Shown here in pieces: positions 32,034-39,869 of a stretch of 49,442 bases of DNA. The notes under the pieces were generated by a model. That model was not told the origin of the DNA, made no database searches, and saw only the letters and a program-made list of their open reading frames with translations. Location: positions 1 to 49,442 of the forward strand of contig NZ_CALUMA010000003.1 in assembly GCF_944321625.1 (NCBI RefSeq), written 5' to 3'. A program made the position numbers and the translations under genes. Within the stretch, counting starts at the first letter, position 1; every line of letters starts with the position of its first letter. The DNA is from an uncultured Slackia sp. (GTDB taxonomy: Bacteria > Actinomycetota > Coriobacteriia > Coriobacteriales > Eggerthellaceae).

Positions 32034-33118
32034 TCGTCATGGTGGGACCCAACGATTTCAAAGACCCGACGCTTGCGCGCGGGCTTATCGAAAGCATCCA
32101 GAAGCTTGCGCCCGAGCATGCCACGCTCATGGAGGTATGCGGCACCCACACCGTCGCCATCGCGCGCAACGGCATCCGCAGCCTGATGCCCGAGGGCTGT
32201 CGCCTGGCGAGCGGCCCAGGCTGCCCCGTGTGCGTAACCAGCAACCACGACATCGACGCGGTGATTGCGCTCGCACGCGTACCTGGCGTCATCCTCACCA
32301 CGTTCGGCGACATGACACGCGTGCCGGGATCGACGTCCTCCCTCTTGAAGGAGCAAGCGGCGGGGCGCGACGTGCGCATCGTGTATTCACCGCTCGACGC
32401 GCTGGCTATCGCGAAGGAAAACCCTGAGCGCCAGGTGGTGTTCGTAGGCGTTGGCTTTGAGACCACAACGCCGCTCATCGCCATCGCCATCAAGCGCGCA
32501 AAGGCCATGGGGCTTGCCAACTTCAGCGTATTCGCCGCGCACAAGAACATGCCCAACGCCATGGACGTGCTGATGCGCGACCCCAACCTCAAGGTGGACG
32601 CGCTGATTCTGCCCGGGCACGTGAGCACCATCATCGGCATGGAGCCGTGGCGCTTCTTGGCCGAGAAGTACGGCATTCCCGGCGTGATCACCGGCTTCGA
32701 GCCGCTCGACGTGCTCGAGGGCATCGCGATGATCATGCGACAGCTGCACGAGGGTCGCGCCGAAATCGAGAACGCCTACACGCGCGGCGTGATGCCGCAG
32801 GGCAATCCCGTGGCGCTTGCCGCCATCGACGAGGTGTTCGAGACCTGCACCGCCACCTGGCGCGGACTTGGCCCCATCGAGGGCAGCGGTTATCGCATTC
32901 GCGAGGAATTTGCGCAGTTCGACGCGTTGCGTCGCTTCGAGCCCGAAATCGAGCCCACGCAGGAGCCTAAGGGTTGTCGATGCGGCGACGTGCTGCGCGG
33001 CATCATGGCGCCTAACGAGTGTCCGCTGTTCAGGCGCGTGTGCACGCCGGAAAATCCGGTGGGGCCGTGCATGGTGAGCTCGGAAGGATCCTGCGCCGCT
33101 TACTTCAGATATTACTAA
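32030..33118 (+). CDS. hypD: Hydrogenase iron-cofactor assembly protein HypD
   Basis: 362-aa HypD with the conserved CGTHTVAI and GCRLASGPGCPVCVTS motifs (about 39-72), VGVGFETT near 141, and the C-terminal cysteine cluster CRCGDVLRG... CPLFRRVCTPENPVGPC that holds its 4Fe-4S cluster. It reduces and transfers cyanide to iron with HypC and HypE. The start is a GTG overlapping the hypC stop (GTGA). It is followed not by hypE directly but by a 269-base gap with a long inverted repeat. Confidence 0.97.
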   Translation: MIVMVGPNDFKDPTLARGLIESIQKLAPEHATLMEVCGTHTVAIARNGIRSLMPEGCRLASGPGCPVCVTSNHDIDAVIALARVPGVILTTFGDMTRVPGSTSSLLKEQAAGRDVRIVYSPLDALAIAKENPERQVVFVGVGFETTTPLIAIAIKRAKAMGLANFSVFAAHKNMPNAMDVLMRDPNLKVDALILPGHVSTIIGMEPWRFLAEKYGIPGVITGFEPLDVLEGIAMIMRQLHEGRAEIENAYTRGVMPQGNPVALAAIDEVFETCTATWRGLGPIEGSGYRIREEFAQFDALRRFEPEIEPTQEPKGCRCGDVLRGIMAPNECPLFRRVCTPENPVGPCMVSSEGSCAAYFRYY

Positions 33119-33124
33119 CTTACT

Positions 33125-33277
33125 GGGTCCCGGTGGCTCCGCGGAGGGGCCTGCGGAACACCCGCGATGCTACCGGTCGCCTTCGGCTCCCTATGCGCAT
33201 CGCTCCGATGGCCCGTTTTTGAACGATTTGAGCCATCGAGTGCTTCCGCAGGCCCCTCCGCAGAGCCACCGGGACCC
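33125..33277. repeat. Inverted repeat with 34-bp arms between hypD and hypE
   Basis: Left arm 33125-33158 begins GGGTCCCGGTGGCT and ends GGGGCCTGCGGAA; the right arm 33244-33277 is its reverse complement at 33 of 34 positions, the exception allowing a G-T pair. Imperfect pairing continues inward. The remaining ~70-base loop contains GATGGC/GCCATC. It fills most of the 269-base gap. Confidence 0.88.
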
Positions 33278-33387
33278 TCGCGAGTCTTGCACTATCTGGA
33301 GTAAACGGCTTAGGCGTCCCCTCGCTTGCGTCGGGGGAGTTTGTCGCGGGGCCTTTGGCCCGCGGGTTTTGATGAAAAGGATTGGAC

Positions 33388-34413
33388 ATGAACGATACTA
33401 CGGTGCTTTTGGGACATGGATCTGGCGGGACTATGATGAAGCGCATTATCGACGAGGTGTTCGCGGCGTCCTATGGCAGCGAGGAGCTTGCCCAGGGCAA
33501 CGATGCTGCGGTGCTGCCCGCGCCTGCTCCGGGCGAGCGCTTGGCGTTTTCCACCGACACGTTTGTGGTGACGCCGCACTTCTTCCCCGGCGGCAATATC
33601 GGCCGCCTTGCCGTGTGCGGCACGGTGAACGACGTGGCCACGAGCGGCGCGCAGGTGAAATACCTCTCGGTAGGCATGGTGCTTGAAGAAGGCTTCCCTA
33701 TGGATGACCTGCGCCGCATCTGCGCCACCATCGCCGAGACCGCACGCGAGGCAGGCGTGCATATTGTCACGGGCGATACCAAGGTGGTCAATCGCGGCCA
33801 TGGCGACGGCATCTATATCAATACCGCTGGCGTAGGCCTCATCCCCGAAGGGCGCGACCTTTCGGGCGCGTACTGCAAGCCCGGTGACGTGATTCTGGTT
33901 TCCGGCACGCTGGGCGATCACGGTATCGCCATTATGAGCCAGCGCGAGAGCCTCTCGTTTACCTCTCCCATCGAAAGCGACGCAGCACCCCTCAACGGCC
34001 TCATCGCCGATGTGCTTGCCGCCGCACCCGACACGCGCTGCTTCCGCGACCCCACGCGCGGCGGACTGGCATCCACCCTCAACGAGCTGGCGGAACAGAG
34101 CGGCGTGGACATGGCCGTCCGCGAGGACGACGTGCCTGTGAAAGACGCCGTGCGCGGCGCCTGCGAGATGCTGGGCTACGACGTGTTCCAGGTGGCCAAC
34201 GAGGGCAAGATGGTATGCGTGGTGCCCGCTGAGCAGGCCGATGCGGCGCTTGCTGCCATGCGCGCCAACAAATACGGCGCCGACGCTGCCATCATCGGCC
34301 AGGTGGAGGAAGCCAAACCCGAGCGCGGCCCCAAGGTGTTCTTGGAAACGGGATTCGGCAGCCGTCGCATCCTCGACATGCTCGTGGGTGAGCAGCTTCC
34401 GCGTATCTGCTAG
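33388..34413 (+). CDS. hypE: Hydrogenase maturation protein HypE
   Basis: 341-aa PurM/ThiL-like ATPase. LLGHGSGGTMMKRIIDEVF (N-terminal glycine motif), the FSTDTFVVTPHFFPGGNIG block and FRDPTRGGLASTLNE are all present, and it ends LPRIC, the C-terminal cysteine that HypF carbamoylates and HypE dehydrates to thiocyanate. AAAGGA lies six bases before the ATG at 33388. The upstream gap may hold its own promoter, since the rest of the hyp genes overlap tightly. hypA and hypB, for nickel insertion, are not in this window. Confidence 0.97.
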   Translation: MNDTTVLLGHGSGGTMMKRIIDEVFAASYGSEELAQGNDAAVLPAPAPGERLAFSTDTFVVTPHFFPGGNIGRLAVCGTVNDVATSGAQVKYLSVGMVLEEGFPMDDLRRICATIAETAREAGVHIVTGDTKVVNRGHGDGIYINTAGVGLIPEGRDLSGAYCKPGDVILVSGTLGDHGIAIMSQRESLSFTSPIESDAAPLNGLIADVLAAAPDTRCFRDPTRGGLASTLNELAEQSGVDMAVREDDVPVKDAVRGACEMLGYDVFQVANEGKMVCVVPAEQADAALAAMRANKYGADAAIIGQVEEAKPERGPKVFLETGFGSRRILDMLVGEQLPRIC

Positions 34414-34492
34414 AGCCCTAGGCCTAGGCATCCTCGTCGCCGAGCGAATAAGCCGACCATCTTCGCATCCCTGTCGTAGCAAATAGCTCTTC

Positions 34493-34542
34493 GATGCCTG
34501 GGTTTACGCGCTTTCAAGAAAATCCGCGTAAACCCAGGCATC
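34493..34542. terminator. Perfect hairpin with 17-bp arms after hypE
   Basis: GATGCCTGGGTTTACGC (34493-34509) pairs with GCGTAAACCCAGGCATC (34526-34542) across 16 bases. There is no T run after it on either strand, so it may be a processing or regulatory structure rather than a simple terminator. Confidence 0.55.
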
Positions 34543-34723
34543 ATGCGAATTGCCGCAGAACCCGTCCATTCCGATGCATCCGAAGCACCCTCCCATGTAA
34601 AATCCGCGTAATATTGCGGCGTTTTTCTTACGGTGGACGGCGGCGCCGGCAACGCTTTCTCCACAAATCGCCCTATCAGAGGGGCACTTTGATACAATAC
34701 GGCTCACTGAAACACAAATAGCG

Positions 34724-34749
34724 CGGCGCACGGTTACGTGCGCCGTTTT
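34724..34749 (+). terminator. Terminator-like hairpin in the pgi leader
   Basis: CGGCGCACG (34724-34732), GTTA loop, CGTGCGCCG (34737-34745), then TTTT. It lies between the likely promoter (TACAAT at 34693) and the pgi start, 61 bases before the ATG, so it either ends upstream transcription or attenuates pgi. Confidence 0.7.
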
Positions 34750-34809
34750 CTTGCATGACATAAAGCCGTTCCCAGACGCACGCGGATGCGCCCGGGGAAA
34801 GGGGAAACG

Positions 34810-36552
34810 ATGCTCGTCAACGAGACTGACAAGCTCTATCCTTCGGCCAAGACGCTCGTTCGCGATTGCGTGGCAAGCCGTCTGCACGCCAAGGATGCCT
34901 CGCTCTATGAGTTCGACGAGGTCGCGTGCGAATGCGCCGGCGACTTCATGGGATGGGCCGACCTTGCCACCAACCCGCCCACGTCGCCTGCGGAAATCCA
35001 GGCGTTCGCGCGCGAGGTGATTGCCGAGGGGTTCAAGACCGTTCTGCTTATCGGCCAGGGCGGCAGCACTCAGGCGCCCATGACCATCACCAAGTACAAC
35101 AAAATCGATAAGAACGCGCTCGACTTCAAGACGCTCGACAGCGTGTCGCCCGTGCGCGTGCGCACCATCCTCGCGGGCATCGATCCGCTGACGACGCTCA
35201 TCCTTGTTTCCAGCAAATCGGGAAGCACCATCGAGATGCGCAGCGTGCTGGATGCCGTGATTTCTTTCTTCTCTGAGAAAATCGACGAGCGCCGCATCCC
35301 GTCTCACCTGGTGGCAATCACCGACCCCGGCACCAAGCTGGAGGAACGCGCCAAGGCGGAAGGCTGGCGCGCCTGCTTCACCGGCGAGCCTATGGTGGGC
35401 GGCCGCTTCAGCGCGCTTTCGGTGTTTGGCCTGGTGCCCGCCGCGCTCGTGGGAATCGACCTGGAAAGCTTCCTCTCCCACGCCAAAGAGGCCGAAGCCG
35501 CATGCAGCGAGGACGCCGTGGACAACCCGGCGATCGCGCTCGCATCGTTCCTCTACGACAACTACACTGCCGGCCGCGACAAGTTCTGCTTCCTCACCCA
35601 GAAGCGCGGCCGCGTGCTCGGCCTGTGGATCGAGCAATTGGTCGCCGAGAGCCTGGGCAAAAACGGCCTGGGCATTCTGCCCAACATCGAGGTCGACACG
35701 CTGCTTTTGTCCAAGGACCCCAAGGACCGCTGCGTCATCACCTACCAGACCAAGAACACGCTGTGGGACGAGCGCAAAAACTTCGACATGAGCTTGGCAT
35801 ATCTGGACGATGCCATTCCGCGCATGAGCTTCCGCATCGAGAACGTGATCGAGCTGGCGGAGCATTTCGTGATGTGGGAATACGCCACGGCCATGTGCGG
35901 CTACCTGATGAAGGTGTGCCCGTTCGACCAGCCCGACGTGGCCTCCACCAAAGCGGCAGCGCTTAAGATTCTGGCCGAGGGCCAGCCTGAGCCAGACCTC
36001 AGGGAGGACTTCATCGGCACCGTGAACATGGGCGAAGCCGAGGCCACTATGGCGCCGTGCGTGAAGGCTGACAACCTGATGGACGCCCTGCGCAACCTGC
36101 TGGAATCCATCAAGCCGGGCGATTACTTTGCGCTTGACGCCTTCCTGCCGTTCGACGGCGAAGGTCGCCGCGAGGCGCTGGAAACCATCCGCCATGGCGT
36201 GGCCGAGAAGATGGGCGTTCCTGCATGCTTGGAGATTGGCCCGCGCTACCTGCATTCTACCGGACAGCTGCAGAAGGGCGGCCCCAACAACGGCGTGTTC
36301 CTGCTGGTTTCCGCCGATGAGCTCAAGGACATCCCGCTGTCGCACGTAGAGGCAACCAGCCTGGGCGCGCTCGCCAAGGCGCAGGCGGCGGCCGATCTGT
36401 CTATCCTCATCGACCGCGGACGTCGCTGCATGCACCTGCATCTGCCCGACAACACCGGCGTCACGCTGCGCGCCCTCGGCGACGCCGTGAACCACGTGCT
36501 GTTCGAAATCGAAGCCAAACGCGCCGCCAACGAAACAGCGGTTCAGGAATAG
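34810..36552 (+). CDS. pgi: Glucose-6-phosphate isomerase
   Basis: 580-aa isomerase with tandem SIS folds. LLIGQGGSTQAPMTITKYN near residue 79 and LVSSKSGSTIEMRS near 135 are the sugar-phosphate binding loops, and the C-terminal catalytic region follows (GPRYLHSTGQLQKGGPNNG near 478, with the conserved HSTGQ). It interconverts glucose-6-phosphate and fructose-6-phosphate in the cytoplasm. The ATG at 34810 has GGGGAAAGGGGAAAC before it. Monocistronic, between its leader hairpin and a terminator at 36606. Confidence 0.93.
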   Translation: MLVNETDKLYPSAKTLVRDCVASRLHAKDASLYEFDEVACECAGDFMGWADLATNPPTSPAEIQAFAREVIAEGFKTVLLIGQGGSTQAPMTITKYNKIDKNALDFKTLDSVSPVRVRTILAGIDPLTTLILVSSKSGSTIEMRSVLDAVISFFSEKIDERRIPSHLVAITDPGTKLEERAKAEGWRACFTGEPMVGGRFSALSVFGLVPAALVGIDLESFLSHAKEAEAACSEDAVDNPAIALASFLYDNYTAGRDKFCFLTQKRGRVLGLWIEQLVAESLGKNGLGILPNIEVDTLLLSKDPKDRCVITYQTKNTLWDERKNFDMSLAYLDDAIPRMSFRIENVIELAEHFVMWEYATAMCGYLMKVCPFDQPDVASTKAAALKILAEGQPEPDLREDFIGTVNMGEAEATMAPCVKADNLMDALRNLLESIKPGDYFALDAFLPFDGEGRREALETIRHGVAEKMGVPACLEIGPRYLHSTGQLQKGGPNNGVFLLVSADELKDIPLSHVEATSLGALAKAQAAADLSILIDRGRRCMHLHLPDNTGVTLRALGDAVNHVLFEIEAKRAANETAVQE

Positions 36553-36605
36553 AGCCCCTGATAGCCCGCATCTTTGACGGTGCATGCAATCTCTTCTCAA
36601 GCACT

Positions 36606-36633
36606 AGGGGCCCCGAAACAACCCGGAGCCCCT
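36606..36633. terminator. Terminator after pgi
   Basis: AGGGGCCCCG (36606-36615) pairs with CGGAGCCCCT (36624-36633), one mismatch, followed by TGCTCGTCTTGCTT. Placed between the converging pgi and PIN genes. Confidence 0.6.
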
Positions 36634-36696
36634 TGCTCGTCTTGCTTCGTCATTGTTAATGAAGACTCGTTAGGGCTTAGTTAGCCCTTCGCACCC

Positions 36697-37143
36697 TCAG
36701 CAATCAATGCAGTCGTATGAAATCCCTTCGGAGGTTTCCTTTTCTTTCAGAAACTCCTCAGCCGACAGCATCCTTAGAGAAGACTTTGCGAAACCGCTTT
36801 TGTCGCGCGTAATAATTACGTCAGCTTTGATTTTTTGCGCCGCCCTGTCAATCAAGCAGTCTTCGAAATCACCCCAGCGCAGCCGACAGGAATCCCGGAC
36901 GTCCTCTCCATCTATCGCGCACACATGGAGATGATTCAGGCTTTTGTTGATCATGTCTTGCAGGCGGTCGCTGCCAATGGGCTGCTTGAGCACATAGAAC
37001 ACATCAGTAAATGATTTGGCGGATGTCCATAGCTCCACATCACCGAATGCCTGGGCAATGAAAAGCTTATTCACCCAATCGCAGTGTGGCTTTCGTGCGC
37101 TGTAAAAATCGATCAAAGCATTTGTGTCAAGCAAGAGACGCAT
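36697..37143 (-). CDS. PIN-domain toxin (VapC-like ribonuclease)
   Basis: 148-aa PIN domain. Acidic catalytic residues are visible: Asp6 in LLLDTNALIDF, Asp93/Glu-type residues in WGDFEDCLI and Asp near 113 in ITRDKSGF. Such proteins are Mg-dependent RNases held inactive by their antitoxin. The gene starts within the antitoxin gene, 17 bases overlapping, so it is translated by coupling. It ends in a short Cys-containing tail. Confidence 0.9.
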   Translation of the reverse strand: MRLLLDTNALIDFYSARKPHCDWVNKLFIAQAFGDVELWTSAKSFTDVFYVLKQPIGSDRLQDMINKSLNHLHVCAIDGEDVRDSCRLRWGDFEDCLIDRAAQKIKADVIITRDKSGFAKSSLRMLSAEEFLKEKETSEGISYDCIDC

Positions 37144-37447
37144 AATCTGCCCTCCTGCCTTCCTCCAGAATATCTTTGTACGTTCTTTCTCCCCAGAAGG
37201 ATTCCGGAACCTGCACTGTGCTTTCCGAAAGAAAGCGCGTGAGCTCTTCCCTCATTTCGGGCGTAAGCGTGCGATGACCTGGCTTGGGGAGTTGCTCAAT
37301 GGCATCCGTCGGCAGGCATTCATGCTGAATCAAATAATCATATGCAGAGTTAACGAGCTGCGTCTGCGTGGCACCAATCTTCTTCAAGATGGCGCTCCCC
37401 TGCCGTCTTACCTCGCTTGGCACACGCGATGTGACGATTTCATCCAT
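37127..37447 (-). CDS. RelB/RHH-type antitoxin partner of the PIN protein
   Basis: 106-aa protein with an N-terminal ribbon-helix-helix (VTSRVPSEVRRQGSAILKKI, residues 5-24, then GATQTQLVNSAYDYL) of the RelB/DinJ type, and a charged C-terminal part (ERTYKDILEEGRRADYASLA) likely to wrap the toxin. AGGAGG lies before the ATG at 37447. It should bind the palindrome at 37470-37500 and repress the operon. Confidence 0.87.
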   Translation of the reverse strand: MDEIVTSRVPSEVRRQGSAILKKIGATQTQLVNSAYDYLIQHECLPTDAIEQLPKPGHRTLTPEMREELTRFLSESTVQVPESFWGERTYKDILEEGRRADYASLA

Positions 37448-37469
37448 GCCCGCCTCCTATATTTAGTAT

Positions 37470-37500
37470 TACTGTATTACGCTTAGATTGTAATACGGTA
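37470..37500. promoter_or_regulatory. Toxin-antitoxin operator
   Basis: TACTGTATTAC (37470-37480), nine bases, GTAATACGGTA (37490-37500): 10 of 11 positions pair. The region is A+T-rich and lies just upstream of the antitoxin start. Confidence 0.72.
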
Positions 37501-37630
37501 TTATTAATTGTCAAGGGCGATAGTTTAATGGACGAAAACGGAGAGCCGCAGAATCGCAGCTCTCCGCCTTTGATTGCCTTATCGCATGCCTCGCCGGACC
37601 CTTGCAAAAAATGCGAGGCAGCCTCCTAAC

Positions 37631-39145
37631 CTATGCGGCCTTCGCCGGCTTTTCTTCTTCGGGGAAGAACGGCTCGAGGGCATCCGGCTCACTCGGCTTG
37701 CCCGCAAGCGAGCCAATCACCATTAGCACGAACGACACCGTAATACCAATCACAATCTGGTGCATGCCGAAGAACGTGATGCCCGCCGCCATGCAGATGC
37801 AATACGTGGCCACGCCGCCCGCCATGGAAAGCAGGGCACCCGTCTTGTTCGCGCGCTTCCAGAACAGCGCGCCCAAGAACACCCAGCAGAATGCCGTTTC
37901 AAGACCGCCGAACGCGAACATGTTGATCTTCCAAATCACGTCAGGCGGCACGATGGACAGCACGAACACGATGGCGCCGATGGCCAGCGTGATGATCTGG
38001 CTGGAGCGCGACACAGCCTGCTCGGTGACCGCGGTGCCTTTCTGCGCCGCATGATGCAGCCACAGGTCCTTGATGATGGCAGACGACGACGCGATCAAAA
38101 GCGACGACACCGTGGAAATAGAGGCCGCGATGGGGCCGATGATGGCGATACCGGCAAGCCACGGCGGAAGCGTCTGCACGATGGCCTGCGGGATGATGTT
38201 GTCGATGCTGCTGCCGTATGCGGAGAGGTCGTCCGTAAGCACGCCCGCCGCCAGCACGCCCAGCGCAGTCACGCCGATGATCATGGCGCCCATGATCACG
38301 GTGCCCAGAATGAGCGCGCGGTGGAGCGACTTGGTGTCCTTGAATCCCATGCAGCGCACCACCGACTGCGGGAGCGCAAACGTGAAGATACCCACCAGCA
38401 GCCACTGCGTGAAGTAGAGCGATACGGGCATGGTTCCCGCCGACAGCGGCTCAAGCATCTGCGGGTGGTTCGCCGCGATGGTGTCCATGATGTTGGTGTA
38501 GCCGCCCGCCTCGTTGAGGATGCCGCCGGCGAGCACGGCGATGCCCACGAGCATGGCAACGCCGCACATGGCGTCGGTCACCGCCACGCCGCGGAACCCA
38601 CCCACGGTGGTGAATATGATGACGGCGATACCGAACAAGCACAGTCCCACCACGTACGAATAGCCGGTCACAGCCTCGAAGAGCTTGGCGCCGCCCACGA
38701 ACTGGGCGACCATCGTGGCGGCAAAGAACAGCACGATGATAAGCGCGGCGATATTCGCAATGGCATTGGAGCGATATCGCGCACGAATGACATCGATCAC
38801 GGTGACCGCGCCCAGCTTGCGCGACAGCAGAGCCATCTTCTTGCCCATGATTCCGTACAAAAGGAACAGCGTGGTCACCTGCACGGCGGCCATATACACC
38901 CAGCCGAAGCCGGTCTCCCACGCCTGACCAGGGCCGCCCACGAACGAGCTCACCGATCCATAGGTGGCGATGGTGGTCATGGCGAGCACGAACCCGCCCA
39001 GGCCGCGGTTGCCGATGAAGTACTCCTTCACGAATCCGCCGCTCGCTTTGCGCGAGCGATTGCGAATCACGATGGACACGATCAGCGCGGCAACGAGGAA
39101 TAGAACGATGGGAATCAGGCCCACCAGGCCGGAAGCGTTATTCAT
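37631..39145 (-). CDS. panF: Sodium/pantothenate-type symporter (SSS family)
   Basis: 504-aa sodium:solute symporter with about 13 hydrophobic segments. The segment KEYFIGNRGLGGFVLAMT near residue 38 and YGSVSSFVGGPGQAWETG near 61 match the PanF branch, and a YhdT (DUF997) gene precedes it, the pairing typical of panF. It would import pantothenate with sodium. The ATG at 39145 has AAAGGTGAG upstream; the frame is open nine codons further. It overlaps the yhdT gene by eight bases. Substrate assignment rests on the pairing and overall similarity. Confidence 0.85.
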   Translation of the reverse strand: MNNASGLVGLIPIVLFLVAALIVSIVIRNRSRKASGGFVKEYFIGNRGLGGFVLAMTTIATYGSVSSFVGGPGQAWETGFGWVYMAAVQVTTLFLLYGIMGKKMALLSRKLGAVTVIDVIRARYRSNAIANIAALIIVLFFAATMVAQFVGGAKLFEAVTGYSYVVGLCLFGIAVIIFTTVGGFRGVAVTDAMCGVAMLVGIAVLAGGILNEAGGYTNIMDTIAANHPQMLEPLSAGTMPVSLYFTQWLLVGIFTFALPQSVVRCMGFKDTKSLHRALILGTVIMGAMIIGVTALGVLAAGVLTDDLSAYGSSIDNIIPQAIVQTLPPWLAGIAIIGPIAASISTVSSLLIASSSAIIKDLWLHHAAQKGTAVTEQAVSRSSQIITLAIGAIVFVLSIVPPDVIWKINMFAFGGLETAFCWVFLGALFWKRANKTGALLSMAGGVATYCICMAAGITFFGMHQIVIGITVSFVLMVIGSLAGKPSEPDALEPFFPEEEKPAKAA

Positions 39146-39428
39146 GGCGCTCACCTTTCCCTTCTTCCTCATCGCCCAGATCGAAGTCCTGGAACACGCA
39201 CGTACGCAGCACGACGACGGCGATAATCGAGAAGATCCACACGCCGATGGTTCCGCCGAGCACCCAGATGGGCGTATGGAACAGCTGGATATCCAGGCCC
39301 GAAAGGCCGAAGCCGAGCGCTATCCATACGACAACGGTAAGCGCGAGCACGATGAGTGTCGCCTTGGCTTCGCGGTTGGCCTGCGCCATTTTTTCGCGAT
39401 ATGTGTAATGCCTCATGGGGGCAGCCAT
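39138..39428 (-). CDS. yhdT: YhdT-family (DUF997) small membrane protein
   Basis: 96-aa protein with a short basic N-terminus (YREKMAQANREAK) and two membrane helices (about residues 24-45 and 58-80), ending in an acidic cytoplasmic tail (DFDLGDEEEGKGE). This is the DUF997/YhdT layout, usually encoded with PanF. Its function is unknown, probably as an accessory subunit. GGAAAGGA lies before the ATG at 39428; an upstream ATG six codons earlier is less well placed. Confidence 0.85.
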   Translation of the reverse strand: MAAPMRHYTYREKMAQANREAKATLIVLALTVVVWIALGFGLSGLDIQLFHTPIWVLGGTIGVWIFSIIAVVVLRTCVFQDFDLGDEEEGKGERHE

Positions 39429-39869
39429 GATGGGTCCTTTCCGCACAATTCATTCGGGCATGACGCCGGAGTCATGCGCGGCACATTCTACCCGTCCCGC
39501 GCATTGGGAGGATGCGCGGGTTTGGTTAAAAGCCCGTGAACGGATGGCTGACAATAGACATATGCTCTCACCTGGTCTTTTGCATTTGTCGAGCATACTC
39601 TTATTGTCGGAATTATGCGGGGTAATGCGGGGTATAATCACTAAGAATGAAAATAACTGCGCGCATTGATGCGTAGGCTTCGAAGCTGTCGCCCTGTTTG
39701 AGAAGAGGTATCGGCACCCCGCCTCTTCAGAAAGGCCATGTTCGATTCCCGTCCTCGTTTCGGCTGCCGCCGCCGGATCAAAAAGAAACATCGACGCCGG
39801 CAATCAGCGCCTCGCTCGCCTTTCGTAGACGGCTGTCACGCATCCACCGCGAACCGTGAAGGAACCGCT
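39429..39869. other. Intergenic region upstream of the transposase-like gene
   Basis: 441 bases. A perfect tandem 10-bp repeat ATGCGGGGTA x2 (39615-39634) runs into a consensus -10 TATAAT (39633-39638), a probable promoter for the transposase-like gene, with no good -35. The rest, up to the GAAGGA ribosome site, is G+C-rich with no clear terminal inverted repeat. Confidence 0.55.

Larger units (their letters stand above)
34414..34809. other. Intergenic region hypE to pgi with two hairpins
   Basis: 396 bases. It contains a perfect 17-bp-arm hairpin (34493-34542), two copies of AAAATCCGCGTAA (one in that hairpin, one near 34603), a -10-like TACAAT at 34693-34698 and a terminator-like hairpin at 34724-34749. 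No gene seen; a short RNA between the TACAAT and the terminator is possible but unproven. Confidence 0.55.

Noticed and set aside
39735..39790. tRNA-like T-loop sequence TTCGATTCCC before the transposase-like gene
   Set aside because: No acceptor, D or anticodon stem can be built around it; no tRNA gene was found in the window.
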